Assembly (NCBI GenBank): GCA_003116995.1
Contig: BDSL01000004.1
Span: 2,480,001-2,544,000 of the forward strand
Origin: Yamagishiella unicocca
Taxonomy: Eukaryota; Chlorophyta; Chlorophyceae; Chlamydomonadales; Volvocaceae
Length of the DNA: 64,000 bases
Direction of reading: 5' to 3'
This document shows positions 11,714 to 23,582 of the stretch, piece after piece. The stretch's first letter is position 1. Every line of letters starts with the position of its first letter. Made by a program: the position numbers and the translations under genes. The notes below the pieces were generated by a model. That model was not told the DNA's origin. It searched no databases and worked only from the letters and a program-made list of their open reading frames with translations.

Positions 11714-13109
11714 CCCGCACGCCGCCCTGCGCCGCGCTCCGGCCGCCCCCTGAGGGAACTGTCACGAGCTACAGCAGGGTAACTTCTTTCTCTTTCGAGT
11801 TGATGCACTGATAGGAGTCTGGTTCGTATGTCTCAATATGTTTGCCCTTTCTTCCTTGCCAGACACCTAAGCAATTCGATAGGCATACTGTGGATACATT
11901 CCTGGTGTCAAACGCAAGGGCATACGTAGCTTGAGGCGTCGGACACTTTCGAACTCTCACTGGGTACCGCTCTATCTCACATGGTACGGAGACGACAAAA
12001 CAATGTTGACACTGCAAGGAAAGGATCCCCAAACCCCAATGCAAGTAACGCAGCGCTGCCATCAGTTGAAGTGTGAGGGTTGCCGTAATTATTGAGGTAC
12101 CCTTAAATGTGGCCCCTGGAAGCTGATATCATAGACAATTTGATAACGTGTATCTTATTATTGTTACGTGCCAAATTGCTCTGTCCATAGTTGAAGAAAG
12201 TAGGGCGCTACGAAGGGCCGGCAACTTTCACGACGTACGAGACCACCCGTACTCTACCGCATGCTCGACGCCATGAAAATACGAATTGACTCAGCTATAA
12301 GCACTTAAGCCAACAATCAGAAGATATATCATAGTGTACTCAAGCCCGGGCGGACCCTGGACAAAGAAGAAGGGACCATTCCGGGCCTCACCATACGAGG
12401 CCATACGACAGCCGGGAATGAAGCCAGCAGACGCCCCCAAGGGCAAAGGCAAGCCTCGAAGATCACAATTAAACGCCTGGCAAAACCAGGACGAGAGGGG
12501 GAGGCAATAAAAAAGAGACCACATCAGCGCGAGCAGCCAACAGACGCCCCAAAAGGCACAGGAAAAAAGGGCAGCCCGCCGCGCCGAAGGCGGCTGACTC
12601 CCAACAAGTAGCAGGGCAGGCACCCCAAGGCCCACAGCCATAAAAGATGGCGAGGGCAGCTAACAGCCCGGAGCGACGCGCCCAATGCGCCACCCATGTG
12701 CAAAAACCCTATCAGTCGGCCAGCAAAGGGAGCTTCAGCACGACGGGCAGTCCCAGCAAACCAAGGCCACAAGGAAGGGAAAACGCAAAAACGGGCAGAC
12801 GGCACCCCAGGCACACCCACCGACACGGCCGCAGACGAGGAAAGCAACTAGGCGCACCAACCCGCTCGGGACAGCAACGGAAGAAAACAATCAACCCCCG
12901 GCCCAGAAGGCACCAGACAGGCGGCCCAGTGCCCCACGAAGAGCACGGGGCAGGAACAGCTCAGGCCCTCCAGGGCAGCCGGGAACCTCCGGGAATCAAC
13001 CAGCACACCGCAAGCGACCCCCAACCACACGGAGGAACGATTGGGTGGCCCCGACACCACCCCACCCGGCCCGCGGCGCACCGAGGTGACCAAAAACACG
13101 CAGGCGGGC
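11714..13109. other. Repeat-rich intergenic stretch
   Basis: Holds the promoter side of the kinase-fold gene and two further copies of dispersed repeat B. The 171-codon plus-strand frame at 12647-13162 is rich in Arg, Pro, His and Gln and its reverse frames are also open, as expected of biased repeat sequence rather than a gene. No function is assigned. Confidence 0.5.
12343..12600. repeat. Dispersed repeat family B, copies 3 and 4
   Basis: Two adjacent related copies (about 12343-12470 and 12479-12600). Both carry an ACCAGGAC or CCCTGGAC block and an AGACGCCCC block, like the copies at 4063 and 5318. Confidence 0.5.
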
Positions 13110-13427
13110 TCAAAAATTACGCGAGTGGGATAGCATCGACTTGCCTGGGGGGGCCGGGTTGAAAGCCTTCACAACCTCAGCGGCAGTGACCTGGGGGTCC
13201 CCAACAGCCTCTGCCAGGTCGTCCGACATGGGCTGGGTGCGAGCACGCAGGGCGGCCAGGATTGCCGCACGTGCCTCTGGGGAGACAGCGGGGGCGCTGC
13301 AAACCGTACTTCGGTAGTCCGCCACCAGGGGCGGCAGCTGCTCAGGGGCGGTGCCTTGCCGACGTCCCCTCGAGACCTCCTGGTACGCGCGTCGTGCTGC
13401 AAGTTGTGAGTCGGGAACTGAGATCAT
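13110..13427 (-). mobile_element. Probable LINE ORF2 fragment upstream of reverse transcriptase
   Basis: A 105-codon minus-strand frame begins with ATG and runs to TGA. Its last third (PMSDDLAEAVGDPQVTAAEV followed by VKAF and PPGKS) resembles the linker just before the reverse transcriptase domain of L1-type LINEs, where an acidic helix precedes a P-G-K-x-P-G-x-D motif. The frame leaves that motif after PPGKS and ends, so no reverse transcriptase core is present. Family assignment is inference from pattern only; it could instead be an unrelated host exon. Confidence 0.4.
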
Positions 13428-14374
13428 GGCTGGGACTGTTCTTCATACACCTTTACATTTAGAGATCATAAGCTCGGAGGCTGATATGGCCTGGAGCACG
13501 ACATCGTGCTGAGGCGCGAATAACGCACCAGACCGGGACTGCTAGCCCTCGCTGCGCGCCTTTCATGGCGAAAAGGGCACCCGGGCCTGACCAGCGTGCA
13601 AAATCGCCAGCACTTCATTCATTGCCGTCCCTCACCCGCTCGCGTGCGTGCTTCCGTGTTACCCCTGCCCACCGATTAACCGCAGGCATTATATTCTGAG
13701 GCTTTTGCCGTGCGACACGAAGGAGCAACGGACTGCCGATTGCAGAATGGAGACGGGCATCTTGCTTGCAGTGATACGTCTCGTCAAGTCTGGGGCGCGC
13801 ATCCCAACCAATGGCAGCCACGCATTTGGCGCCCCCTGATAATGCTTGGCATTTGCAACTCTAGCAAAGCCCGTGCTGCGCGCACGTCCTACATGGCACG
13901 GTGTGTATCATCTCCCAGTCCACGTTGGCGAGAGGCACTGTCAAATCAGTCTGCCCATGCCACACACGATAAGAGCCACTGTCAAAACCCGTCAAGACAA
14001 ACATGGCCCCGCAGCAGGCCGTCAGCTATGGCAACACACGCGTGAACGACACCGCCCCACGCCGCCCACGAAATGCCGAGCCCACAGCCCCGGCTTCACC
14101 ACATCCAGGAAATGCGGCTACCCCCTGCTGCACCAAGCAAGGCGCGGCCGCGCCATGCGCCGCGCAGCGGTGGCTGCGCAGGTGCCGTAGCCGAGCGATG
14201 ACCACCCCGGATCCGCCCCGCCCGATTGCGCCTGCGACGCTGGGCGCAGCAAGTTCCGCACTGCCCCGCAAACGGCATTGCGCGCACTGCCCAGCCCCTA
14301 GGCCCCTCCCCCCCTCCCTGTACCCGGTGACCCGCCCAAGAAAGAAGACATGACAACATCACGCACGTGCTTGC
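13428..14374. other. Presumed 3' UTR of the CH-MORN gene
   Basis: No coding exon recognised. On the minus strand a TGTAAA occurs about 920 bases after the stop codon (plus coordinates near 13450-13456), a plausible but distant polyadenylation signal. Confidence 0.4.
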
Positions 14375-17300
14375 TCATGGTGTTGCCGACACGACGGGGG
14401 CACCGCCGCCTTGCGTCTGGAGCAGGGCCACGGCTGCGTCCAGTCGGCCCGCGAGGTCACAGGCCTTGCGTCGAGCCTGCTGCGACGAAGCGGCGCTGCT
14501 GTGCGCCTGGCTGAGGGAGGTGTGGAGCCTGGTCTGGATGAGGCCCCCGAGGTCCCAGTGGCCTGCGGCCCTCGTGCGGGCATCCGACGCGGCCTGCAGC
14601 GAGGCAGCAGCGGCGAGGTGGGGTCGAGAGGAGGCGGGCGCAGCAGAAAGAGTAGGATAGGAATGTAAGCAGTGCATCTTGATTTAACTCGCGGGATGAG
14701 GAGGCGAACAGCGCAACGGGGCGCCAGAAAATGGATGCGAGATGGGCGCGAAAGGAGAAACGGGAATCGGCCTTTCATGGCGGTTCCATGACGATATGAA
14801 ATTACGACATCCCGTACCCGTCGAATGTACGTTACGCAACAGGACGATTCGCAAGCGTTAAGAATGGCAAGAAAAAGTGATTTCGAGACACTTATCGCAG
14901 CCCGCAAACGCCGGCGTATATATTGAAGCTCTGCAGCTTGGTTCGCGAGCTGCCATACTCCCGTACTGTATATCGTTCCTTCCGGAACATTTAACATATA
15001 ATACGGACCCCGTTACATTTCTTTTCCTCGCGCCATCCACGAGGAAAATACGTCATCACCACTTGTTTCCGCTGTGCAAACGCGCCCACCCCACCTGGAC
15101 TGCCTGATCGCGCGCCTCCAACGCCTGCTTCAGGGACCGACCGCTGTCATCTGCGGCGCTCGTTCCCGCCGCATTGGCGGCCGCCGCGTCGCCATTCAAA
15201 GGTTGCACCCACGTGGGCTTGCCCTCCGACCACAGACCCATGAAGCGGCTGCCTGTGACGCGCCGGGCAAGGACAGGACGGGAACGGGAGCAGGCTCAGC
15301 GAAGCGTTCGAGGCCGGAGACACTGAAAATTTAGACTCGCCGCCTCCCCCAGCGCGCCCTTGGGTGGTGGTCCAAAAACAACATGGCAATCAGAAGCCGG
15401 TGCGCGCCTGCGAATAAACAACTCGACACATCGACAGGGTTTCCTACCAAACCCACTACCATCACCATCTCGTAACTTTTGGTACCCAGCCTGGTACAGC
15501 TTTTGCCCCTCCCAACCGCAGCCACTTTCAAGTTGCCGTGTGGTGCAAAGAAGGCGCTCCACCGCAACGGCCTTCGCAACAGCCTTCGCAACGGCCTTCG
15601 CAACGGCCTTCGCAACGGAGCGCTTCCTTCGCGCGGCGGCGCGGACCCGATCACACACGCACCGTTGTCGACGGTGTACACGCTCCAGCCGTGCTTCTTG
15701 CCCTGCTGCCACTGCCCCTGGTAGCACTGCCCGCTGGCGAAGTGGTAGGTGCCGTGGCCGTGCGGCAGGTCCTCCGAGTACTGCCCCTCGTAGCGGTCGC
15801 CGTTGGGAAAGGAATACACGCCATGGCCGTGGCGCTTGCCGCGCTGGTAGTCGCCCACAAAGTTGCTGTCATCCGTGCACTGAAGGGGGGGGGGTGGGCA
15901 TAAAAACCGGTTACACGACATAGATAGGATAGCTGGCGCACTGAAGAAGGGGGGGAGGGCCAGGCGACAAGCGAGGGCGGTGGTGGTGGGGACGGCTTTC
16001 TCCCCGTAGTCCCAGACGCAGGGGCGCGCCTTCACCGGTCTTCGTACGACCGCAGCTACGCGTCCCGGGAAGTCTCCGAAACCCCGTGCAACTCCGAAAC
16101 CCCATGAACTCCCTGTTTCCCACACGGCGACCGGGCCCTCCTACATACACGGGCCCTCCCTCGACCCGACCCGACCCGACGCCGCACCTGCTGCATGCCG
16201 CTGCCGTCCCTCAGCCCCTTGGCCCACTGTCCCTCGTAGTAGTCGCCGTTGTAGAAGCGGCACACGCCCCAGCCGTTCCGGAGCCCGCCGGCGTACTCGC
16301 CGTGGTAGGTGGAGCCCTTGGCGAACGTCTCGGCGCCCGTGCCGTTGTACACGGCGTTGCGCCACTGGCCCTCGTAGCGGCCCTCGTGGCTGCCGTACAC
16401 GCAAGTCGGCCGCGAAGCGGCGAGCGCAGGAGCGGCCGGCGTGGGGGTGTGGGGGCGAGGGGGCGAGAGACTCGGTTACACGACATCCGGAAACGGAGGG
16501 CAGAAACGGCCGGTGTGTGTCTGCGCGTGTTTCGTGTGTGTTGGGGGTGTTATAGAGAAGAAGCGGATGTGTTGGGGGGGTGGGGAGGGCCGGTGGGGTA
16601 GGTTGGTTCACAAGCCGCCACGAGGGCGCAGCTGTGGCCGCGTGCCCGTGGCGACCTGGTGACGTCATGGTTCGTGCAACCCTCCTGTCCGCTCGCGCTT
16701 CTAATTCGGCTCGAGCCCACGTAACATTATTTCGGTAACACTATTTCGGTGTACCACTATTGCGGCGTAACACGAATTGCGGCATAACACGAATTGCGGC
16801 ATAACACGAATTGCGGCGTAACACGAATTGCGGCGTACTGGAGGGTTAGATGAGGGCGCCTCCCTTCAATACCGCAGCACAGCCTGGGGGCCTCACCTGA
16901 ACGTGTACACTCCGAAACCATCCATGCGGTCATCCCGGAACTCGCCTTCGTAGACGTCAGCATTGATGAAGTGGTAAACCCCCTCGCCGTTTTTCTTGTT
17001 GCACACGTATCGCCCCTGAGGGAGTTGGTCGGTTGGTCCACGTGGCACACGGTGTCAGTCGCACCGCCAGCCACCGGCAGCAGCAGGTTTCTGCTGCTGC
17101 AAGTCTGCTGCTGCAAGTCTGCTGCTGCGAGTCTGCTGCTGCAAGTCTGCTGCTGCAAGTCTGCTGCTGCAAGTCTGCTGCTGCAAGTCTGCTGCTGCTA
17201 CCCACAACACCATGAGGCCCACTGCCTGCTGCTAGTCTGCTGCTGCTATCCACAACACCATCACGAGGCTATGGCCATTCGCATACCCAGTTATCCTTTA

Positions 17301-20300
17301 TCCGCGTGGCTGAAGCACTGGCAGGGGCGATTCCCACGCCAACGCGCGCTGACCCCCCACCCCCGCGCGTCTGTCCTAAACGGTTTTTTCTGGCATCCAC
17401 GAGTCTTCCTCGAAACCCCCGCGCGCATCATGTCACCTTGTAAATGTCGCCGTTACGGAGCTGCTTCAGTTGGTACTCGCCCAGTTTGAAGACGCGCGCT
17501 TTTCGGCTGCTGCCGGTGCTCACACCGCCTGTGGAGCCATCGCCGCCGCCATTGGACACGTCGCCGCCGCCCGTGACGCCGGTGTGTCGGAAGTATGTGG
17601 ACGTCAGCGCGGCGAGCTCCCTGCACGACACCATCAGGAGGTTTCCGGCGGTTTCCGGCGTTTTTTTAGGTTTAGGGTTTCGATGTTTTGCTTCACACAG
17701 GAGGGCGCCGAAGGGCTAGGGCTACTGCCAGGCGGTAAAGAGGACAGGATACGGCATGGTACTTCGGGTTGTTCATTTCCTCGCGTGGCTGCCGATGACA
17801 AGTGCCTCGAGGTACCCAAGCAGTTGTGAAGGATGTCGCCCGTGGCACGATAGGCAGCCCCGATGGCCGAGCCCGGCGCCACCAGCATTCATCCGATCAC
17901 CCCGCCCTCAACGCCCAGCAGAGTACTGGATGGCTTAAATTGACGCCAAATCACACGAACCGCTACAGTTCAGTGTTCGCCTCTCTAATGCGAGCCCCCA
18001 GGGGGGGGCTCCAGCGCGCGTTTCTAGCTTACTTGTGGATGTCCTGCACCAGTGCGAACTGCGCAATGCCGACAGCCTTGAGGTGCCCGTCCAGCTGCGA
18101 GGTGCTGCACAGCTTCCGCTGCCCCTCCGTCAGGTGCCGATGCGCCGGGAGGCTGCCAGCTGGGCCCGATGCGGCGCCGCTGGCGCCTTCCGCGTCTGCT
18201 GCCGGCGGCAGCTGCAGCACGTCGCTCGCCTTCTCGATGAGCGCAATCAAGCGGCCCTCGTGGGCGGCAGCGAGCTGCGGGCGGGGCGGGAGGGGGAGGT
18301 GGGCAACACGTGAGGATGTTGCGTGGGGACGACGCGAAGTTAGGGGTAAGTAGGTGGCGTAAGCGTGGGGACGACGCGAAGTTAGGGGTAAGTAGGGGAC
18401 GTCAGCTAAGTAGGGAGTAGAGGTGATGTGGGGGCCGGGACCGCATGCTTCTTTGGGGAGGGCGGCATCCGTCTACGTCTGCACCTGGCAGAATATGCCC
18501 ACAACGCCCCTCCGCCCCTCCCCAACCCAGCAGCCTTGACATCCCGCGTGTCCCTCAAGCCCGCCAGACCCACCTCCAACAGGGCCGCCGCCTCCGCCAA
18601 GAAGTTCCGCTCGGAGCCGCCGTCGGGATCCCCCAAGTCGGCCTTGGCCGGCGACGCGCACGCCTCCGCCGCCCTGCCGGGCGACGCCGACGCCGGGTGC
18701 GGGTGCGTCGCCTCACTATACGCCTGCACGTCGCTCAGCAACAGCTTGGTGTGCGCCAGTAGCGTCTGCAGCGCGTCCTGGAGGCTGCGCGCCTTCCCGC
18801 ACAGCGCAGCCGAGCAGCCCGCTGCTACCGCTGCACCCTCCGGTGCGCCGGGTCCCTCCGCGCCGCCGCCGCCGGCGGCGGCGTCGCCTGGCGGCGGCGC
18901 CGCCGCGACACCCGCCAGCAGCGTCGTGTACGAGTCGACCGACTTGTCGACCGCCTGCAGCGAGGCCGCGCATATGTCCAACGCTGCCGACATGTCGCGC
19001 AGGCAGCAGGACGAGGCGAGACGCGTGCGCACCGCCGGGGAGGCGAGCAGGGAGGCCACGTCGGCGGGAAGCGTGGTTCCGGAGGAGCGCCAGGGGGCGG
19101 TGCGGGGAGACGGCGAGGCACCGGCCGAGGATGCAGGCGCCGGAGAGGCGACGGTTTCGTTTGCCGGCAGCGCCAGTGAGTCCTCCTGCTCCACCGCTGC
19201 GTACTCCTCGGCGGCGTCGGCGGTGGATAGGGATCCGAAGCCGCCAGCCTTCGCACCGCTGCGCGTCGCTGCGCTGATGGCCGCCACAGCCCCGGCCTCG
19301 TCCGCACCCCCCGACGAGCCCCCGGCCTCATCCACGGCCCCCGCCGCAGCCGAGGCCGCTGCGGCGGCCACAGCAAACGCGTCCGGCAGCTCCGGCTCCG
19401 AAGCCTCCGGCTCGCCGTACGACGCAAACCCCGCGGCCTCATCCGCAAAGCTCGTGGAACCCAACTCCTCCTCGCCCCCAGGTCCCTCGCCGACAAAGGC
19501 CCCATCCGAGGCCTCAGCTCTCAGCCCCGCTGCGCTCGCCGCATGCTCCGCGGCCCTCCTCTGCCGCTCCGGCACGTCATCATCGCTGTCAGGCCCTATG
19601 GCCGCGTCCCGCAACAGCGACTTGCGAGATGCGGCGGTGTCCGAGGCCGCGGCGCTTGCGGCCGCCGGGGTGGCTGGGAAGTCGCTGCCGCCGCCGCCCT
19701 CCTCCCCCGGGTCGACCGTGGCAAGTGCCTGGCCCGAAGGCGACGGCGACGGCGACGCCGAGGGCGACTCCTCCAGGCCGCCGGCCGTGGCCGCTGTTCT
19801 GGGCTGCCCGAAGCTGAACGTGTCTGTCGCCAGCCCGTGGGAGATCAGGGAGGCGCCGGAGGGGCTCGTCGTCCTGCGAGCGCAACGGGACCATGCCCGA
19901 CGGGGGTTGGTCTTAGCTGGTTGGCTTGCCCGGGAGCCATGGTTTGGTGTGGCACAATAGCGGGGGGAGGGCGGCATAAAGAACCGATGTACTCGACGTG
20001 GGAACTGGCGTCGGATGACTGGACTCGCCAAGCGAGCCAGGAATGTGACTCGCCCTGCGAGCCAGGAATGTGTGGTTCCGTGCCTCTCCGGCAGCACAGC
20101 CGCCGGCGCAGACCGGCTTCCCTCCCAGAGGCCCCCCCGGGCGCTTCTGTACACCCCCCCGGGCACTCACTCCGATCTGGCCAGGCTGGCGCGGAAGCCG
20201 AAGTCGTGGTGCCGCCCCCGGTCCTCCCGCTGCTCCCGCGGTGACACCGCCTCATGGCCCACGTCCGCCGCCGTCATGGGCGCGTACTCCTCATCCACGA

Positions 20301-22957
20301 AGTCCGTCTGCGTGCCGCCGTGGCTCATGCTGACCTGTGGGGCCAGGAGGGCCCGGAGCCGGCCATTACGTTGCCGCCCTCACAGCCCTCACGTTGCCGC
20401 CCTCACCGTCACGTGCCAGGGCTCCACCCGCAGCACAACCTCCCTCTCCATCCGCTCCTCATCGCTCGTCCCAAGCACAGCCACGCCACCCGCCATATTA
20501 CGACCTTCGGCTTTCGTATCCCCAACCCAGTTCTCCAGCATGCATCTCAAAACTTCTGTTTTAAACGATTTTTTTCGGACATCCACGGGTTTCCCTCGAA
20601 CCCGCCGACCTCCCCCTGCGGGCTAACCCCCCTGGCTGGCCCCACCGCCACCTTCGAACCGTGCGGCCGACCGCCTCTGATCCCCACCTGAACGAACCCC
20701 GCCCAGCCACCACCCTCGTGTGCACCACCGCCGGCCCGCCAGCCCTCCCGGCGCCCCACCAGGTTGCGCAGCCGCCATCGACGCCCTGGCGCCCTACCTC
20801 CCCCCCAGCTCACCAAGCAGGGCGCCGACCCCACCTCGTGCCGACCCCACCTTGTGCCACAAGCGTATTCCCCATGCGCACCATGCCCCCTGCCCGCCTA
20901 CCCACCCTCTTGGAAGACCCGCCAGTCGACCCCTGCCCGCCTGCCCACCCTCTTGGAAGACCCGCCAGTCGCCGACCCCACCTCGTGCCGACCCCACCTT
21001 GTGCCACAAGCGTATTCCCCATGCGCACCATGCCCCCTGCCCGCCTACCCACCCTCTTGGAAGACCCGCCAGTCGACCCCTGCCCGCCTACCCACCCTCT
21101 TGGAAGACCCGCCAGTCGACCCCGGGCTCAGCCGGGGACTGCGGCGCTCGTAGTGCTCCGGCGGCACCGCCAGTCCGTCCCGGTATCGGCTGGTGACGTT
21201 GAGGTAGGAGGGGGTGCCGCGCTTGACGCTGCTGCCGCCCAGAGTGCCCCCGGACTTGCCCCCGGCTGCGGGGGTGTTCGCAAGCGACCGCTGGGACCGC
21301 AATGACGTCCTGGCGGGGCCGGGGCGAGGAGACCCGGGTACACGACATAGGAGACGGAGGGGGCGGGTGCACGCGTTGGGGGGTGGGGTTGCACGCGGGG
21401 GCCGCCTTCCTCCCGCAACATCATCGGCTGCCTTTCACATTCGCACCCAGGGGTAGAGGGCTGGCTACCGGGCCCGCGGCCCTGCCTGCAGCCCTACCTG
21501 GTCTGCTCCTGCGGTGTACCCGTCGCCCATGTCCCGCTGGTGCGCACTGCAGGTGAGAGGGCAGGGTCGCCACCGGGGGTGCAGCGATCGGCTCATGCGA
21601 GTAGGCGGTGTTCGCGCTCTTCAGCACGAGCAGCTTTCAGCAGAGCCGCAGACGAGCGAGGAGCCAGGCACACCACCAAGCCGTCCCCTGACTCCTTTAT
21701 GGAAGCATGCCACGTCCGCGGGAGAGAAAAACGCAGGCGGGTGCTGGGGCTAGACTTACGATCGGAGCGGCTGAACTCGAAGGAGCTGTTCACAACGCAG
21801 GCCGGCAACGGGATGTTGTTGGTGCCGCCTTTGAGGGACAGCTGCCGCCGGGCTGCCGGGTTGTATCCCGGAAGGGTGCTGACACCTGGGCGGAAGAGGA
21901 GAAGATGGGTGGCCGTCGTGAGGTGTTGCGCATCAGGCGGCGGTTAGGGGAGGGCACCGGGGGGGCAGGTGTGTTCCCTGCGGGCGACGCACGCACGTTC
22001 GCGCCCTTGCCAGGCCGCGCAATGACCCATGCTGCACATTGCAGCGTCGGGCTGCCTTCCAACTGCCAACTTGCAACCAGGGTGCTAGCCTGCCATCCCA
22101 CCCAGCTTGCCCTTGGCGCTCTTGTACAGCCACTGCGCGAACTCCATGAGGTCCGACGACGAGGCCCGGCTGAGCTTGGCCACATCCAGCTCCTGCAGCC
22201 CCATGTTTTGAATGATGTTTTAGGAGTGGCAACGTCGTTGTGATGCCGGCCGGGCACATACACACACGCATACCATACCCGCCAAGGCCACCAAGACACC
22301 CAGGCATGTTTGTTATCACCTCCCCCGACTCTCCAACACTGGCACACAACGCGTCACCCTTAAGGAGCAGAGAAACTCCGTGGAAACCTCACGCTGGAGG
22401 ACAGGGTTCGAACCGACCTTGGTGAAACCAAGAGCATTGAACGCCGCCTGGAGGACCTTGTAGTTGGGAATAATCTCATATTCCTCACGCGCAAGGAAGC
22501 TTACTTTCCGGATGGCCACAACGTCGGCGTAGAACGCTGCCAAACGGGTACCAATTAAGTAAGTGGCAGCATGTAGCAAGGTAGGACCCTCTTTAACCAT
22601 TACATTATCTAGTTTTTCAAATATGGACACCGACAGTCCGATAGAGCGCCACAATTTGCGAGGCAGGGCCTTTTTATACCGCAGAAACTCGGTCGTCTCT
22701 TACCATCCAAAATTTGACAATACACTGCGCCAGAGGTGAGCTGCGAGACACATCACATTAAGGCAACGTAAAAGATAGCAATACAGTACTCGCTGCGATC
22801 TAGCTGTGCTGGCTCTCACCTGTTCCAGGCGCATCAAATTGAGGTCCAGCAGACGGTTAACCCAATCCAGAAGCTCCGATTTGCCCGCATAATATTCTAA
22901 GCCCTGATCAACAGCAAAGTTGGGCGCGGAACTTAAAGACGTTTGTGACTGCGCCAT
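14375..22957 (-). CDS. EB1-type CH domain fused to MORN repeats, 16 exons
   Basis: Minus-strand exons: 22957-22820, 22740-22704, 22536-22418, 22192-22102, 21885-21760, 21546-21498, 21309-21096, 20334-20171, 19873-18574, 18274-18033, 17620-17437, 17015-16897, 16389-16188, 15879-15663, 15252-15095, 14593-14375. All junctions are GT/AG and phase-compatible, giving 1192 codons. Residues about 25-125 match the EB1 microtubule-plus-end calponin-homology domain (GKSELLDWVNRLLDLNL, SGAVYCQILD, EYEIIPNYKVLQAAFNALGF, SSDLMEFAQWLYK). Exon 9 encodes a 433-residue Ala/Ser/Glu-rich segment. Residues about 889-1085 contain roughly eight MORN repeats (YEGEFRDDRMDGFGVYTF, YHGEYAGGLRNGWGV, YEGQYSEDLPHGHGTYHF). 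The C-terminus is helical. No EB1 dimerisation (EBH) domain was seen. MORN repeats commonly attach proteins to membranes or cytoskeletal scaffolds, so a microtubule-membrane linker is a reasonable guess. Least secure are the exon 6, 7 and 13 borders. Confidence 0.78.
15570..15621. repeat. 12-base tandem repeat in CH-MORN intron 14
   Basis: About four to five copies of CCTTCGCAACGG with minor variants. They create long open frames in several directions that are not genes. Confidence 0.85.
16726..16836. repeat. Short tandem repeat in CH-MORN intron 12
   Basis: Repeats of about 17 bases built on GTAACACGAATTGCGGC, degrading on the left into GTAACACTATTTCGG variants. Confidence 0.85.
17088..17205. 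repeat. 14-base tandem repeat in CH-MORN intron 11
   Basis: About eight copies of CTGCTGCTGCAAGT with one A-to-G variant. A related pair lies just downstream near 17225-17250. Confidence 0.9.
18306..18400. repeat. Two-copy repeat in CH-MORN intron 9
   Basis: GTGGGGACGACGCGAAGTTA followed by GGGGTAAGTAGG occurs twice, about 52 bases apart. Confidence 0.75.
20530..20603 (+). repeat. Dispersed intronic element, well-preserved copy
   Basis: Begins TTCTCCAGCATGCATCTCAA, continues through a T-rich centre and ends CATCCACGGGTTTCCCTCGA. Lies in intron 7 of the CH-MORN gene. The same string, in either orientation, occurs in introns of at least four other genes here. Confidence 0.8.
20822..21125. repeat. 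Higher-order tandem repeat at the CH-MORN exon 7 donor
   Basis: A block of about 146 bases is present twice. Inside each block a 41-45 base subunit (CCCACCCTCTTGGAAGACCC then GCCAGTCGACC) is itself doubled. On the gene's strand each subunit carries the AAGAGG|GTGGGT sequence used as the modelled donor of exon 7. Confidence 0.8.
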
Positions 22958-23582
22958 GGTCTTTGACTGTCAGAGGACATCAGCTGAGGATATTGTAATG
23001 CATCATTCGTCAATTGTCAACATGAATGCTTTCAGTTTGGACTAAGTGCACGCGCGGTGACAGCTTGAAAAGCTGTATGGCAGGGTTCTGTTTAAGGTCA
23101 CCCATCCATGTGCATATTCGTTCAGTCGCTCACTGCATATACATTAGCTACCAACCAAACGTGCTCTATCAACTGGAATTATTATGTGATACCGCACACA
23201 GTTGGTTGCATCCTTTCTGCACCAAGAACTTTGTGTTTGCTGAGCCTTTTGCTTACGTGCGACCGCTTGTGCTTGCCCCAGAATTGATGCCTAGCTAGAA
23301 GATATTTGTGTGAATTACGCCATTGCTGGCCCTTTGGCGACTCAAACAATATGTTGGCTGACGCGCATTCACGACGGGCGGCCCCCGCTTGCAGCCGGGG
23401 CAACCACGCTTCGTGCTATGTACCCAGAATGGGTTGCAGCAGCCGGCATTGGATGGTGCCATGCGCACCGGTGCCCGCGACCTTTGCTGCGCCACGACGT
23501 GGGCGAGGCAATTCCAGCGCGATAGGTGGGGATGGGTGCAGTGTAGACGCAGCGAATTTCTGTGCTCTGCATTTCATAACAG
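22958..23582. promoter_or_regulatory. Divergent promoter region, CH-MORN and coiled-coil genes
   Basis: Lies between the minus-strand ATG at 22957 and the first supported exon of the plus-strand coiled-coil gene. It must hold both 5' ends. A short 5' coding exon of the coiled-coil gene probably lies in 23300-23560 (an ATG at 23459 opens a frame that can reach a GTGCAG donor in phase), but this could not be confirmed. No clear TATA box was identified. Confidence 0.45.

Noticed and set aside
12291..12847. Hydrophobic minus-strand frames that look like membrane proteins
   Set aside because: They coincide with dispersed repeat B copies, overlap one another in different frames and have no conserved features.
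12647..13162. 171-codon plus-strand frame
   Set aside because: Composition is dominated by Arg, Pro, His and Gln, other frames are equally open, and no family motif is visible.
18428..19960. 510-codon open frame on the plus strand
   Set aside because: It is the antisense of exon 9 of the CH-MORN gene. GC-rich third positions keep the reverse frame open; it has no domain and no splice logic of its own.
22395..22420. tRNA-like T-arm (GGGTTCGAACC)
   Set aside because: It spans the exon 3 donor of the CH-MORN gene. No acceptor, D or anticodon arm can be folded around it.
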